Positions 7,317-16,508 of a stretch of DNA of 64,000 bases are shown here, one piece after another (the stretch's first letter is position 1; every line of letters begins with the position of its first letter). The notes beneath the pieces were generated by a model. The model saw nothing but the letters and a program-made list of their open reading frames with translations, did no database searches and was not told the origin of the DNA. Origin of the DNA: Peptoniphilus asaccharolyticus DSM 20463 (GTDB lineage Bacteria; Bacillota; Clostridia; Tissierellales; Peptoniphilaceae); assembly GCF_900176115.1 (NCBI RefSeq), contig NZ_FWWR01000009.1, forward strand, positions 372,001-436,000, written 5' to 3'. A program made the translations under genes and the position numbers.

Positions 7317-8552
7317 ATGGAATACAATACTATGAAAAATTTAGAATTAAAGAAAGTTGTCTTAGCTTATTCTGGGGGCTTAGATACATCAGTTATGATA
7401 GCATGGCTAAAAGAAAATTTTGGTTGCGAAGTAATAGCTGTTTCAGGTAATGTAGGACAAGAGTCAGAACTTGATGGTCTTGAAGAAAAAGCTTTGAGCT
7501 CAGGTGCTTCAAAATTGTATATAGAAGATATCCAAAAAGAATTTGTGGAAGATTTTGTATTCAATACATTGAAAGCTGGGGCAAAGTATGAAAATCAATA
7601 TTTGCTAGGAACAGCCTTTGCAAGACCTATTATAGGAAGACGTATGATAGAAATAGCTCATAAAGAAGGAGCAGATGCTATAGTTCACGGTTGCACAGGA
7701 AAAGGGAATGACCAAGTTAGATTTGAAACTACAATAAGACATTTTGATCCAGATATAAAAATTGTTGCTCCTTGGAGATTTTGGGAAATAAAATCTCGTG
7801 AAGAAGAAGAAGCTTATGCGGCAGAAAGAAATATACCTATAAACAAAAATAATGGCTCTGCATATTCAGAAGATAGAAATTTGTGGCATATTTCACACGA
7901 GGGATTAGAAATTGAAGATCCGGCAAATGCACCAAACTATGATAATTTCTTAACTCTATCTAAGAAATTTGAAGATGCAAAAGACGAAGCTGAAGAAATA
8001 GAAATTGAATTTGTTGAAGGTGTGCCAGTTTCAATAAACGGAGAAAAATTGGACGGAGTTTCATTGATAAAGAAATTAAATAAAATTGGTGGAGAACACG
8101 CAATAGGAATTGATGATATAATCGAAAACAGAATCACAGGCATAAAGGTAAGAGGGATTTATGAAAATCCAGCAGGTTCTATTTTATACAGAGCTCATGA
8201 AATTTTAGAATCTTTAACACTTGATGGAGATACTTTAAAATTCAAACAAATGTTGGCTCTTAAATATGCTGCTGAGGTATATAAAGGACTTTGGTATTCT
8301 AAGCTAAGAGAATCTCTACAAGCTTTTGTGGATGAAACTCAAAAGAGAGTTAGCGGTGTAGTTAAACTTAAATTATATAAGGGAAATATAATCCCTAATG
8401 GAGTTGAATCAAAATATTCTCTATTCTCAGAAGAATTTGCTACTTTTGGAGAAGATGGAGTATATGACCAATATGATTCTCAAGGATTTGTAAACTTATT
8501 TGCACTACCTCTTAAAATAGAGGCAATACAAAGTAGAAAGAATGAGTGGTAA
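7317..8552 (+). CDS. argG: Argininosuccinate synthase
   Basis: ArgG joins citrulline and aspartate, using ATP, to form argininosuccinate, the penultimate step of arginine synthesis. The 411-residue protein has the N-type ATP pyrophosphatase loop VVLAYSGGLDTS (near residue 13) and the family stretches ATGCTGKGNDQVRFE-like VHGCTGKGNDQVRFE and EDRNLWHISHEG. The ATG at 7317 follows GGGAGGA by seven bases. The gene is under the T-box leader and is followed by argH with a one-base overlap. No argABCDEF genes are nearby, so citrulline must come from elsewhere, for example ArcA. Confidence 0.97.
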   Translation: MEYNTMKNLELKKVVLAYSGGLDTSVMIAWLKENFGCEVIAVSGNVGQESELDGLEEKALSSGASKLYIEDIQKEFVEDFVFNTLKAGAKYENQYLLGTAFARPIIGRRMIEIAHKEGADAIVHGCTGKGNDQVRFETTIRHFDPDIKIVAPWRFWEIKSREEEEAYAAERNIPINKNNGSAYSEDRNLWHISHEGLEIEDPANAPNYDNFLTLSKKFEDAKDEAEEIEIEFVEGVPVSINGEKLDGVSLIKKLNKIGGEHAIGIDDIIENRITGIKVRGIYENPAGSILYRAHEILESLTLDGDTLKFKQMLALKYAAEVYKGLWYSKLRESLQAFVDETQKRVSGVVKLKLYKGNIIPNGVESKYSLFSEEFATFGEDGVYDQYDSQGFVNLFALPLKIEAIQSRKNEW

Positions 8553-9937
8553 TGGATTTATATAAAGGAAGATTTAGTGGCAAGACAGCCTCTATAGCAC
8601 ATGAATTTAATAGTTCAATAGGAACAGACTATAAATTATACAAGGTTGATATAAAGGGTTCTAAAGCTCATGCGAAGATGTTAGAGAAATGTGGAATAAT
8701 AAATCAAGAAGAGCTTAAAAAGATAGTTTCAGGACTAGATTCAGTCCTTGAAGATATAGAATCTGGCAAATTAGAATTTTCAAAAGAAGCAGAAGATATT
8801 CACATGTTTATAGAGTCTGAACTGACAAATAGAATTGGAGATGCTGGTAAAAAACTACACACTGCAAGATCTAGAAATGACCAAGTTGCTTTAGATGTGA
8901 AATTATTTACAATCGAAGTCGCTCAAAGGGCAATTGATGCTTTGGTAGAATTGGAAGAAACTATATTTGAAATTGCAAAAGATAACTTAAATTCTATTAT
9001 GCCAGGCTATACACATTTACAAATTGCTCAACCGGTTACATTTGCACATCATATAATGGCATATGCTCAAATGTTTCTAAGAGACATTTCAAGAATAAAG
9101 GATGCTAAGAAGAGAATGATGACAAGTCCTCTTGGCGCAGGTGCATTAGCTACTACCACATATAATATAGATAGAAGTTTCACAGCTAAGGAACTTGAAT
9201 TCGAATCTCCTACTTTAAATTCAATGGACTCAGTATCTGATAGAGACCATGTTGTAGAATTGTTATACTGTTATTCAAATGTTGGGATGCATTTTTCAAG
9301 ACTTGCCGAAGAACTTATAATATATTCTTCACAAGAATTTAAATTTATAACTATAGCTGATGAATATTCTAGTGGTTCATCTATAATGCCACAGAAGAAA
9401 AATCCTGATATGGCAGAACTTTTAAGAGCGAAGTCAGCACGTCTTTATTCAAATCTTATGGGAATAATGACAATGCTAAAGGGAATACCACTTGCCTATA
9501 ACAAAGACATGCAGGAAGACAAGGAATATTTATTTGATAGCGTTGAAACTTTTGAGATATCAATAGAAGTATTAAATGGAATGCTGGCAACTATGAAGGT
9601 GAATTCTGAAAGAATGAGAGAAATGGCTCATAAGGGATATATAAATGCTACAGATACAGCAGACTACCTTGTGAAAAAAGGGCTGGCGTTTAGAGATGCT
9701 TACTATATAACAGGAAGTATTGTTAAGTATGGAATTTCTGAAAATTTAAGTTTAAATGAAATTCCACTTGAAAAATATAAAGAATTTTCAGATGTATTTG
9801 AAGAAGATTACTATAAGTATATAGACTTAGATTATATTTTAAATGAAAGAAAAGTGTTTGGAGGACCATCTGCCAAATCAGTGGAAGAACAAATTTCTTT
9901 GACCAAAATACAACTTGAAAGCTTAAAAAAACAATAA
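8552..9937 (+). CDS. argH: Argininosuccinate lyase
   Basis: ArgH splits argininosuccinate into arginine and fumarate. I place the start at the ATG overlapping the argG stop (TAATG), giving MDLYKGRFSGKTA, which matches the family N-terminus; a GTG six bases earlier is in frame but adds only two residues. The 461-residue protein has the fumarase/aspartase superfamily signature GSSIMPQKKNPD (near residue 276) with the catalytic serine loop, plus TARSRNDQVA and GYTHLQIAQPV. It is translationally coupled to argG and ends in a terminator. Confidence 0.97.
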   Translation: MDLYKGRFSGKTASIAHEFNSSIGTDYKLYKVDIKGSKAHAKMLEKCGIINQEELKKIVSGLDSVLEDIESGKLEFSKEAEDIHMFIESELTNRIGDAGKKLHTARSRNDQVALDVKLFTIEVAQRAIDALVELEETIFEIAKDNLNSIMPGYTHLQIAQPVTFAHHIMAYAQMFLRDISRIKDAKKRMMTSPLGAGALATTTYNIDRSFTAKELEFESPTLNSMDSVSDRDHVVELLYCYSNVGMHFSRLAEELIIYSSQEFKFITIADEYSSGSSIMPQKKNPDMAELLRAKSARLYSNLMGIMTMLKGIPLAYNKDMQEDKEYLFDSVETFEISIEVLNGMLATMKVNSERMREMAHKGYINATDTADYLVKKGLAFRDAYYITGSIVKYGISENLSLNEIPLEKYKEFSDVFEEDYYKYIDLDYILNERKVFGGPSAKSVEEQISLTKIQLESLKKQ

Positions 9938-9949
9938 AAATACAATGTT

Positions 9950-9979
9950 AAGCCTTTTTCTATAGAAGAAGGCTTTTTA
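9950..9979 (+). terminator. Intrinsic terminator of argGH
   Basis: AAGCCTTTTTC and GAAGAAGGCTT form the stem around TATA, followed by TTTTT. Confidence 0.85.
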
Positions 9980-9986
9980 TATTAAT

Positions 9987-10009
9987 TTATCTATACTGTG
10001 AATAGATAA
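9987..10009. repeat. Perfect inverted repeat upstream of the carboxyltransferase gene
   Basis: TTATCTAT and ATAGATAA are perfect 8-base arms around a 7-base spacer, 135 bases ahead of the gene at 10144. It is not a terminator, as no T run follows. It may be an operator. Confidence 0.6.
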
Positions 10010-10143
10010 GTTGAATATTAAAAACTTTTCAGCATGTTGTTAAAGGGTATACATTATAATATCATTAATAATGAAATAGTTTGAAAGTATAAAAAATTTA
10101 TAATTGTTAATTTATCGAATAAGTTATATTTTGGGGAGGAAAA

Positions 10144-11490
10144 ATGGTAAGAACTATAGAATTTACTGAAACAGTATTGAGAGATGCTCATCAAAGTTTA
10201 ATGGCAACAAGAATGAGAACATCAGATTTTAAAGATGCTCTAAATCTTTTAGATAATGCCGGTTATAGAGCTTTAGAGTGTTGGGGAGGAGCAACTTTCG
10301 ACTCATGCATAAGATTTTTAGATGAAGATCCATGGGAAAGGCTTAGATTTATAAAGTCAAACTTAAAAAACACAAAGACTCAAATGTTATTAAGAGGTCA
10401 AAATTTACTTGGATATAAAAACTATCCAGATGATGTAGTGGAAAAATTTATAGAGTTATCTATTAGTAATGGTATAGATATTGTAAGAATATTTGATGCA
10501 TTAAATGATTTGAGAAATCTACAAACATCAATCCAAGCAACTAAGAAATACGGAGCAGAAGCTCAAGTTGCAATTAGTTACACTACATCTGAAGTGCACA
10601 CTGTTGAATACTTTGCAAATCTTGTTTCAAAGATTACAGAGATGGGAGCAGATTCTATTGCTATTAAAGATATGGCGGGTATATTAACTCCGTACAAGGC
10701 ATTTGAATTAGTAACTGAACTAAAGAAAAATACTAATCTACCTCTTGAACTACACACTCATGAGACAACAGGGATGGGTTCAATGACTTATCTAAAAGGT
10801 ATTGAAGCTGGAATTGATATAATAGACACTGCAATATCTCCATTCTCTGGAGGAACATCTCAACCTTCAACTGAAACATTGGATGTTTTGATTAGGGAAA
10901 GTGGAAATAATACAAGACTTAATATGAAAGTTTTAGAAGAATTAGCAAGCTTTTTCCAAAAGGTAAAAGAAAAGTATATAGCTGAAGGGACTCTTCCTAC
11001 TAAGATGTTATCTATAGACCCTAAAGGACTTATATATCAAGTGCCTGGTGGAATGCTTTCAAATCTTTACACTCAACTTTCAGGACTTAAAAAACTTGAT
11101 AAATACGAAGAAGTTTTACAAGAAGTTCCAAGAGTTAGAGCTGATTTAGGATTTCCACCACTTGTAACACCTATGAGTCAAATGGTTGGTACACAAGCTA
11201 CGTTTAATATTATAACAGGACAAAGATATAAAATGGTTCCTAATGAAGTTAAAGATTATCTAAAAGGGCTTTATGGACAAACACCAGTGCCAGTTGATGA
11301 AGCTTTTAGAAAGAGCATAATTCAAGATGCAGAAGTAATAACTGATAGACCTGCAAATCATCTATCAGATGGTCTTCCTAAGATAATTGAAGAAATAGCT
11401 GATGTTGCACAATCACAAGAAGATGTTTTGACTTATGCGCTATTCCCAGAAGTGGGAAAGAGTTTTTTAGAGAGAAAATATAATTTATAA
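10144..11490 (+). CDS. OadA/PycB-type carboxyltransferase (oxaloacetate decarboxylase alpha or pyruvate carboxylase subunit B)
   Basis: The TIM-barrel carboxyltransferase moves CO2 between biotin and pyruvate/oxaloacetate. The 448-residue protein starts with ETVLRDAHQSLMATRM and has the metal/substrate stretches ALECWGGATFD, DSIAIKDMAGILTPY (Lys that is carbamylated in the family) and LPLELHTHETTGM. It stops after the conserved PYC_OADA domain and has no biotinyl domain (no MKM motif), so it needs a separate biotin carrier. No OadB/G, biotin carrier or carboxylase lies next to it. A GGGGAGGA precedes the ATG. Whether it is a Na+-pump decarboxylase subunit or part of a carboxylase or transcarboxylase cannot be decided here. 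Confidence 0.88.
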   Translation: MVRTIEFTETVLRDAHQSLMATRMRTSDFKDALNLLDNAGYRALECWGGATFDSCIRFLDEDPWERLRFIKSNLKNTKTQMLLRGQNLLGYKNYPDDVVEKFIELSISNGIDIVRIFDALNDLRNLQTSIQATKKYGAEAQVAISYTTSEVHTVEYFANLVSKITEMGADSIAIKDMAGILTPYKAFELVTELKKNTNLPLELHTHETTGMGSMTYLKGIEAGIDIIDTAISPFSGGTSQPSTETLDVLIRESGNNTRLNMKVLEELASFFQKVKEKYIAEGTLPTKMLSIDPKGLIYQVPGGMLSNLYTQLSGLKKLDKYEEVLQEVPRVRADLGFPPLVTPMSQMVGTQATFNIITGQRYKMVPNEVKDYLKGLYGQTPVPVDEAFRKSIIQDAEVITDRPANHLSDGLPKIIEEIADVAQSQEDVLTYALFPEVGKSFLERKYNL

Positions 11491-11497
11491 AACCTAG

Positions 11498-11528
11498 AAC
11501 ATCCTGATTATAAAGTCGGGATGTTTTT
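11498..11528 (+). terminator. Intrinsic terminator after the carboxyltransferase gene
   Basis: AACATCCTGA and TCGGGATGTT pair around TTATAAAG, followed by TTT; one G-T wobble position. Confidence 0.85.
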
Positions 11529-11609
11529 ATTAATAAGTAGACATTTTAAGGAATATATTTTAAATATTTTAATTAAATTTTAAAATCTAAAAATATATTT
11601 TAGAAAACA

Positions 11610-11650
11610 TTTTCAATTTATTTGAAAAGGTTCTCTAAATATTATATAAT
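11610..11650 (+). promoter_or_regulatory. Promoter of the nucleoside transporter operon with overlapping inverted repeat
   Basis: TTGAAA (11622-11627) and TATAAT (11645-11650) are separated by exactly 17 bases. A perfect inverted repeat TTTTCAA-TTTAT-TTGAAAA (11610-11628) covers the -35 box, the position expected for a repressor site. The regulator is unknown. Confidence 0.65.
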
Positions 11651-11679
11651 GAGTTCAAGAAATTAATTAGGAGGTAAGT

Positions 11680-12741
11680 ATGAAAAAAAGAAATTTACTT
11701 GTTGTACTAGCAATAGCTACAACAATGTTATTAGTTGCTTGTGGTGGCAATAAACCAAAGAATGATGCTGCGAACACAGGAAAAACAGCAACTGAAGCTA
11801 GCGATTTAATTGTAGGATTTGTAACTGATGAAGGTGGAATCAATGACGCTTCATTTAACCAAGGTGTTTATGAAGGTATAGGACAAGCTGAAACTGAACT
11901 TGGAATCAAGAGAGTTTACAAAGAATCAGCTGATGCAAATGACTATCTACCAAACTTTGAAAGTATGTTAGATGAAAATGCTAACTTAGTTATAGGTGCT
12001 GGATTTAAAATGGGAGATGTTGTAGAACAAGTTGCTAAACAAAACCCAGATGTTAAATATGCAATAGTTGACCACAGCCCATCTGAACCAATTGACAACC
12101 TATTAGGTATTATGTTTAGAGCTCAAGAACCATCTTTCTTAGTTGGTTATATAGCTGGTAGAACTACCGAAACTAACAAAGTTGGATTCGTTGGCGGACA
12201 AGAAGGTACACTTATCGGTAACTTTGAATATGGTTTCAGAGCTGGTGTTGATTACGCAGCAAAAGAACTTGGAAAAGAAATCGAAACTACAGTTCAATAC
12301 GTTGGTGGATTTACTGATGCTCAAAAGGGTAAAGCAATAGCTACTCAAATGTATCAACAAGGCGCAGACGTTATATTCCATGCAGCTGGTGGAGCTGGAG
12401 ACGGAGTTATTGAAGCAGCTAAAGAAGCTGACAAATGGGTTATCGGTGTAGATAGAGACCAATCAGAAGCAGCTCCTGAAAATGTATTAACTTCAGCAAT
12501 GAAGAATGCTAACGTAGCTGTATATCAAGTAATTAAAGAACTTGTTGAAAACAATAAGTTTGAAGGTGGAACTACAATTGAGCTTGGACTTAAAGATGAA
12601 GGTGCAGTAGGTATTGCTCCAACTTCAGACAAGAATGTTAAACCAGAAGTTCTTAAGGCTGTTAAAGAAGTTGAAGAAAAAATCATAAGTGGTGAAATAA
12701 CTGTCCCTGCTGATAAAGAAACTTACGAAGCAGCAAAATAA
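11680..12741 (+). CDS. nupN: BMP-family nucleoside-binding lipoprotein
   Basis: This is the substrate-binding protein of a nucleoside ABC importer. The 353-residue precursor has a lipoprotein signal peptide (MKKRNLLVVL… with lipobox LLVAC; lipidated Cys at residue 21) followed by a short Asn/Thr linker and the BMP/PnrA fold, with family stretches GGINDASFNQ, GFVGGQEGTLIGNFEYG and WVIGVDRDQSEAAP. It is anchored outside the membrane and passes purine or related nucleosides to the permeases NupP/NupQ. A strong AGGAGG precedes the ATG. Gene order (binding protein, double ATPase, two permeases) matches Bacillus nupNOPQ; the exact substrate is inferred. Confidence 0.92.
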   Translation: MKKRNLLVVLAIATTMLLVACGGNKPKNDAANTGKTATEASDLIVGFVTDEGGINDASFNQGVYEGIGQAETELGIKRVYKESADANDYLPNFESMLDENANLVIGAGFKMGDVVEQVAKQNPDVKYAIVDHSPSEPIDNLLGIMFRAQEPSFLVGYIAGRTTETNKVGFVGGQEGTLIGNFEYGFRAGVDYAAKELGKEIETTVQYVGGFTDAQKGKAIATQMYQQGADVIFHAAGGAGDGVIEAAKEADKWVIGVDRDQSEAAPENVLTSAMKNANVAVYQVIKELVENNKFEGGTTIELGLKDEGAVGIAPTSDKNVKPEVLKAVKEVEEKIISGEITVPADKETYEAAK

Positions 12742-12751
12742 ATTAAGTTTT

Positions 12752-12783
12752 AAAGAGTTTGGGTTTCTCCAAACTCTTTTTTT
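12752..12783 (+). terminator. Intrinsic terminator/attenuator between nupN and nupO
   Basis: AAAGAGTTTGG and CCAAACTCTTT form a perfect 11-bp stem around GTTTCT, followed by a run of T. As the ABC genes follow without their own clear -35, it probably lets part of the transcripts through, giving more binding protein than transporter. Confidence 0.85.
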
Positions 12784-12836
12784 AATTACTAAAATTAATT
12801 TTTTATAGTATAATTAACAAAAAGGATGGTGAAGAA

Positions 12837-14372
12837 GTGCAAAATCAGGATAATCATACATTAGCTGTAGATATGAGAAATATTGTAAAGAAATTTGGAG
12901 ATTTTACAGCTAATAATAATATTAATTTTGATGTTAGAAAAGGTGAAATACATGCACTTTTGGGTGAAAACGGAGCGGGTAAAAGTACTTTGATGAATGT
13001 CCTTTACGGACTTTACTCTCCAACTAGCGGAAGCATATATATAAATGGGAATTTGGTAGATATCAAAGACCCTAATGAAGCTATAAAAGTTGGTTTGGGA
13101 ATGGTACATCAACATTTTATGCTTATAAAGCCGTTTACAGTAGTTGAAAATATAATCATTGGTATGGAACCTACCACAGGATTATCATTGGATATTAAAA
13201 AGGCAAGAGAAAGTGTAATTGAACTATCTAAAAGATATGGATTAGATATTGATCCAGATAAAAAAATTGAAAATATATCTGTAGGTATGCAACAAAGAGT
13301 TGAAATTCTTAAGGCACTTTACAGAGGTGCGAATATATTGATATTTGACGAACCAACAGCAGTACTTACTCCTCAAGAAATAGATGACTTTATTAAAATA
13401 ATCAATAACCTTTCAACACAAGGTAAGACTATTATTTTAATAACACACAAGTTAAAAGAAATTAAAGCCATGGCAGATAGATGTACTATAATAAGACGTG
13501 GAGAAAAGATAGATACAGTTGATGTAAGTGAAGTTTCTGAGTCAGATTTAGCTGACATGATGGTAGGAAGAAGTGTAGGGTTAAAAGTAGATAAAAAAAA
13601 TCAAGAGCACGGTGAAGCAGTTCTTGAAATAAGCAACTTAGTAGTAAAAGACCAAAGAAATATAGATATGGTAAAAGGCCTTGATTTAACTCTTTATAAA
13701 GGAGAAATTTTAGGTCTTGCAGGTGTGGATGGAAATGGTCAATCCGAACTTTTAGAAGCTATAACAGGGCTTAAAAAAATAGATTCAGGAATTGTAAAAA
13801 TTAATGGTGAAGATATAACTAATAAATCGCCTAAAGATATTCATGAATCTGGTCTATACAATATACCGGAAGATAGACAAAAAAGAGGTTTAGTATTAGA
13901 TTTTGATATTTCTGAAAATTTAATTTTAGAAAATTATGACAAAGAAAAATTTTCAAGTAAGGGAATTTTAAAGAATAAAGAAATAGAAAATTTTGCTAAA
14001 GAATTGGTTGAAAAATTTGACATACGTCCTAGAGAAATACATCAAAAGACAAGTGCTTTATCTGGAGGAAACCAACAAAAAGTTATTATCGCAAGAGAAA
14101 TAACAAATAATCCGGAAGTTTTAATAGCGGCTCAACCAACAAGAGGTCTTGATGTAGGGGCTATAGAATACGTTCATAAGTTTTTAGTTGAACAAAGAAA
14201 TAATTTCAAAGCAGTACTATTAATATCTTTTGAACTTGATGAAATTTTAGCTTTATCAGATAGAATTGCAGTAATATACGATGGGAAAATAGCAAAAGTA
14301 ATGAAAAAAGAAGATACTAATGAAACAGAAATAGGATTATTAATGGCAGGGGGTGCTGCAGATGAAAAATAA
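12837..14372 (+). CDS. nupO: Nucleoside ABC transporter, double ATPase
   Basis: This cytoplasmic ATPase has two fused nucleotide-binding domains, as in sugar and nucleoside importers (511 residues). The first half has Walker A GENGAGKST (near 43), signature SVGMQQRVEIL and Walker B ILIFDEPTAVL. The second half has a degenerate Walker A (GVDGNGQSEL), signature LSGGNQQKVIIARE and VLIAAQPTRGLDVGA, where the usual aspartate is absent, as is common for the second domain in this family. Start is a GTG at 12837 after AAGGATGGTGAA. The stop overlaps the next gene. Confidence 0.95.
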   Translation: MQNQDNHTLAVDMRNIVKKFGDFTANNNINFDVRKGEIHALLGENGAGKSTLMNVLYGLYSPTSGSIYINGNLVDIKDPNEAIKVGLGMVHQHFMLIKPFTVVENIIIGMEPTTGLSLDIKKARESVIELSKRYGLDIDPDKKIENISVGMQQRVEILKALYRGANILIFDEPTAVLTPQEIDDFIKIINNLSTQGKTIILITHKLKEIKAMADRCTIIRRGEKIDTVDVSEVSESDLADMMVGRSVGLKVDKKNQEHGEAVLEISNLVVKDQRNIDMVKGLDLTLYKGEILGLAGVDGNGQSELLEAITGLKKIDSGIVKINGEDITNKSPKDIHESGLYNIPEDRQKRGLVLDFDISENLILENYDKEKFSSKGILKNKEIENFAKELVEKFDIRPREIHQKTSALSGGNQQKVIIAREITNNPEVLIAAQPTRGLDVGAIEYVHKFLVEQRNNFKAVLLISFELDEILALSDRIAVIYDGKIAKVMKKEDTNETEIGLLMAGGAADEK

Positions 14373-15459
14373 AAATAGATTATTTTATACTGTAGTATCT
14401 GTACTACTAGGATTTTTATTCGGTTCAATTATCTTGATAATAAACGATATAAATCCTCTACAAGCTTTCAAGGTAATAATAGTTGGGGCTTTAGGTAAGC
14501 CTTCTTATATATCTTGGGTAGTGGTAAAGGCAATTCCGATAATCTTAACTGGTATTTCAGTAGCCTTTGCATTTAAGACAGGCCTATTCAATATCGGAAG
14601 TGAAGGCCAATATATAGTAGGTTCTATAGGAGCGTTTTTAATAGGTTACCTTTTGAAATTACCTCCTGTTATCCATCCAATCTTTGCCATTTTAGTAGGT
14701 ACTTTATTTGGTGCTATATGGGGTGGAATTGTAGGACTTTTAAAGAGTAAATTTAAGATTAATGAAGTAATTTCTTCCATAATGTTCAACTGGATTGCGT
14801 TTTATCTAAGTAATTATATGTTGAGTTTAAAGACTTTGAGAAAAGTTGGAACAGATACAACTTATCCAATACATGCAACTGCAAATATCGAGTTTTTAGG
14901 TAATTGGAAGAGAACAGATGCAGGAATAAACTTCCTTATGAACCACAGTATTTTAAAACAAGTTTTAAGACCACCGCTAAACTGGGGGATTATAATTGCT
15001 ATAGTAGTTGCCATTTTAGTTTGGTACATTATAAAAAATACAACTTTAGGTTATCAATTAAAAGCTGTTGGATATAATTTAGATGCTGCTGAATACGGCG
15101 GTATAGACATCAAAAGAAATCAAGTTACATCAATGTCTATTTCAGGAGCTATCTCAGGTCTTGCTGGGGCTATAATGGTGCTTGGAGTAGCTGGTAACAT
15201 AGGACTTATGGCATCACAACAAGGTTATGGATTCGATGGTATGGCAGTAGCTTTAATTGCTGGCAACAATCCTCTTGCTTGTATACCATCTGGATTATTA
15301 TTTGCTGGATTGAAATATGGTGGAGGAAAATTAAATTCTTCACTTAACACATATTCTGAAGTAGTTGATATTGTAATAGGTATAATAATATTCTTTATAG
15401 CTATGCCAAGACTTTTAGAATTAATAAGTTCGCTATTTAAAAAGAAGGAGGCAAAATAA
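14362..15459 (+). CDS. nupP: Nucleoside ABC transporter permease 1
   Basis: This 365-residue integral membrane protein of the BPD_transp_2 family has about nine to ten hydrophobic segments and the family stretch FKTGLFNIGSEGQYIVGSIG (near residue 72). It forms the channel with NupQ and is energised by NupO. The ATG at 14362 is preferred because AGGGGG lies eight bases before it; an in-frame GTG nine bases upstream lies between them. It overlaps nupO by 11 bases and nupQ by one base (TAATG). Confidence 0.92.
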   Translation: MKNKNRLFYTVVSVLLGFLFGSIILIINDINPLQAFKVIIVGALGKPSYISWVVVKAIPIILTGISVAFAFKTGLFNIGSEGQYIVGSIGAFLIGYLLKLPPVIHPIFAILVGTLFGAIWGGIVGLLKSKFKINEVISSIMFNWIAFYLSNYMLSLKTLRKVGTDTTYPIHATANIEFLGNWKRTDAGINFLMNHSILKQVLRPPLNWGIIIAIVVAILVWYIIKNTTLGYQLKAVGYNLDAAEYGGIDIKRNQVTSMSISGAISGLAGAIMVLGVAGNIGLMASQQGYGFDGMAVALIAGNNPLACIPSGLLFAGLKYGGGKLNSSLNTYSEVVDIVIGIIIFFIAMPRLLELISSLFKKKEAK

Positions 15460-16409
15460 TGAGTACAATTTTAGGTATTATAAGTATTACACTTTTATAT
15501 TCTGCTCCTCTTATCTTTACAGCTCTTGGCGGAGTTATAAGTGAAAATGGTGGAGTTGTAAACATCGGTCTTGAAGGTATGATGACAATAGGAGCTATAG
15601 TTGGAGCGACTATTGGATTTTATACAGGAAATCCATGGCTTGCATTTTTATGTGGCGGACTTGGGGGAATGGCTCTTTCATTATTCCACGCTGTAGTTAC
15701 TATAAATTTCCAAGCTGACCACGTGGTAAGTGGTATTGCAATAAATTTAATAGGACCTGGTCTATCTTTATTCTTATGTAGAATATTCTTTGATGGTGCT
15801 GCAATGAGTAAATCAATACCATTTCAAAACAAACTTCCACAACTTTTTGCGGGAGTATTCACAAAAGAAATGATTGCTAATTATCCTTGGATGAGATACT
15901 TAAAAGTATTATTCCAACAATACGTAATAGTATATATAGCTTTTGCCTTTGTAGCTATCATGTGGTATTTACTTTATAGAACAAAGCTTGGACTTAGAAT
16001 AAGAGCTGTTGGTGAACACCCTCGTGCAGCAGAAACTTTAGGTATAAATGCATATAGAATAAAATATTTCTGCGTACTAGCTTCTGGTTTTTTAGCAGGA
16101 CTTGGTGGAGCAAGTATGAGTTTGGCAATAGTTTCTAACTACAGACAAACTTTAATATCCGGTCAAGGATTTATAGCTTTAGCAGCAGTTATATTTGGTA
16201 ATTGGAAACCACAAGGAGCATTTGTAGCTTGTTTAGTTTTTGGAGCAGCTCAAGGTCTTTCAGTTATACTTGGTAACCTTGGAATTAAATTAGATACAAA
16301 TTTATTGTCAATGCTACCATATGTAATAACACTTCTTGCATTAATTCTATTTGTAAAGAGTTCTAATGCTCCAAGTGCAGATGGTATACCTTACCAAAGA
16401 CACAATTAA
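15459..16409 (+). CDS. nupQ: Nucleoside ABC transporter permease 2
   Basis: This is the second BPD_transp_2 permease, 316 residues, with about eight to nine membrane segments and the family stretch GGVVNIGLEGMMTIGAIVGA (near residue 32), plus RAVGEHPRAAETLGIN before the EAA-like loop. It pairs with the preceding permease. AAGGAGG lies just ahead of the start and the upstream stop overlaps by one base. A terminator follows, closing the four-gene operon. Confidence 0.92.
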   Translation: MSTILGIISITLLYSAPLIFTALGGVISENGGVVNIGLEGMMTIGAIVGATIGFYTGNPWLAFLCGGLGGMALSLFHAVVTINFQADHVVSGIAINLIGPGLSLFLCRIFFDGAAMSKSIPFQNKLPQLFAGVFTKEMIANYPWMRYLKVLFQQYVIVYIAFAFVAIMWYLLYRTKLGLRIRAVGEHPRAAETLGINAYRIKYFCVLASGFLAGLGGASMSLAIVSNYRQTLISGQGFIALAAVIFGNWKPQGAFVACLVFGAAQGLSVILGNLGIKLDTNLLSMLPYVITLLALILFVKSSNAPSADGIPYQRHN

Positions 16410-16418
16410 ATTTAAACT

Positions 16419-16453
16419 AATAAAGCCTCTAGTTTTAAACTTGGGGCTTTATT
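16419..16453 (+). terminator. Intrinsic terminator of the nucleoside transporter operon
   Basis: AATAAAGCC and GGCTTTATT form a 9-bp stem with an extended loop region (CTC/GGG pairs possible); only a short T tract follows. Confidence 0.7.
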
Positions 16454-16508
16454 ATGTATGAATATATTTGTAATTATGATATTATATTTTAAAAGAGAAG
16501 GTGATATT

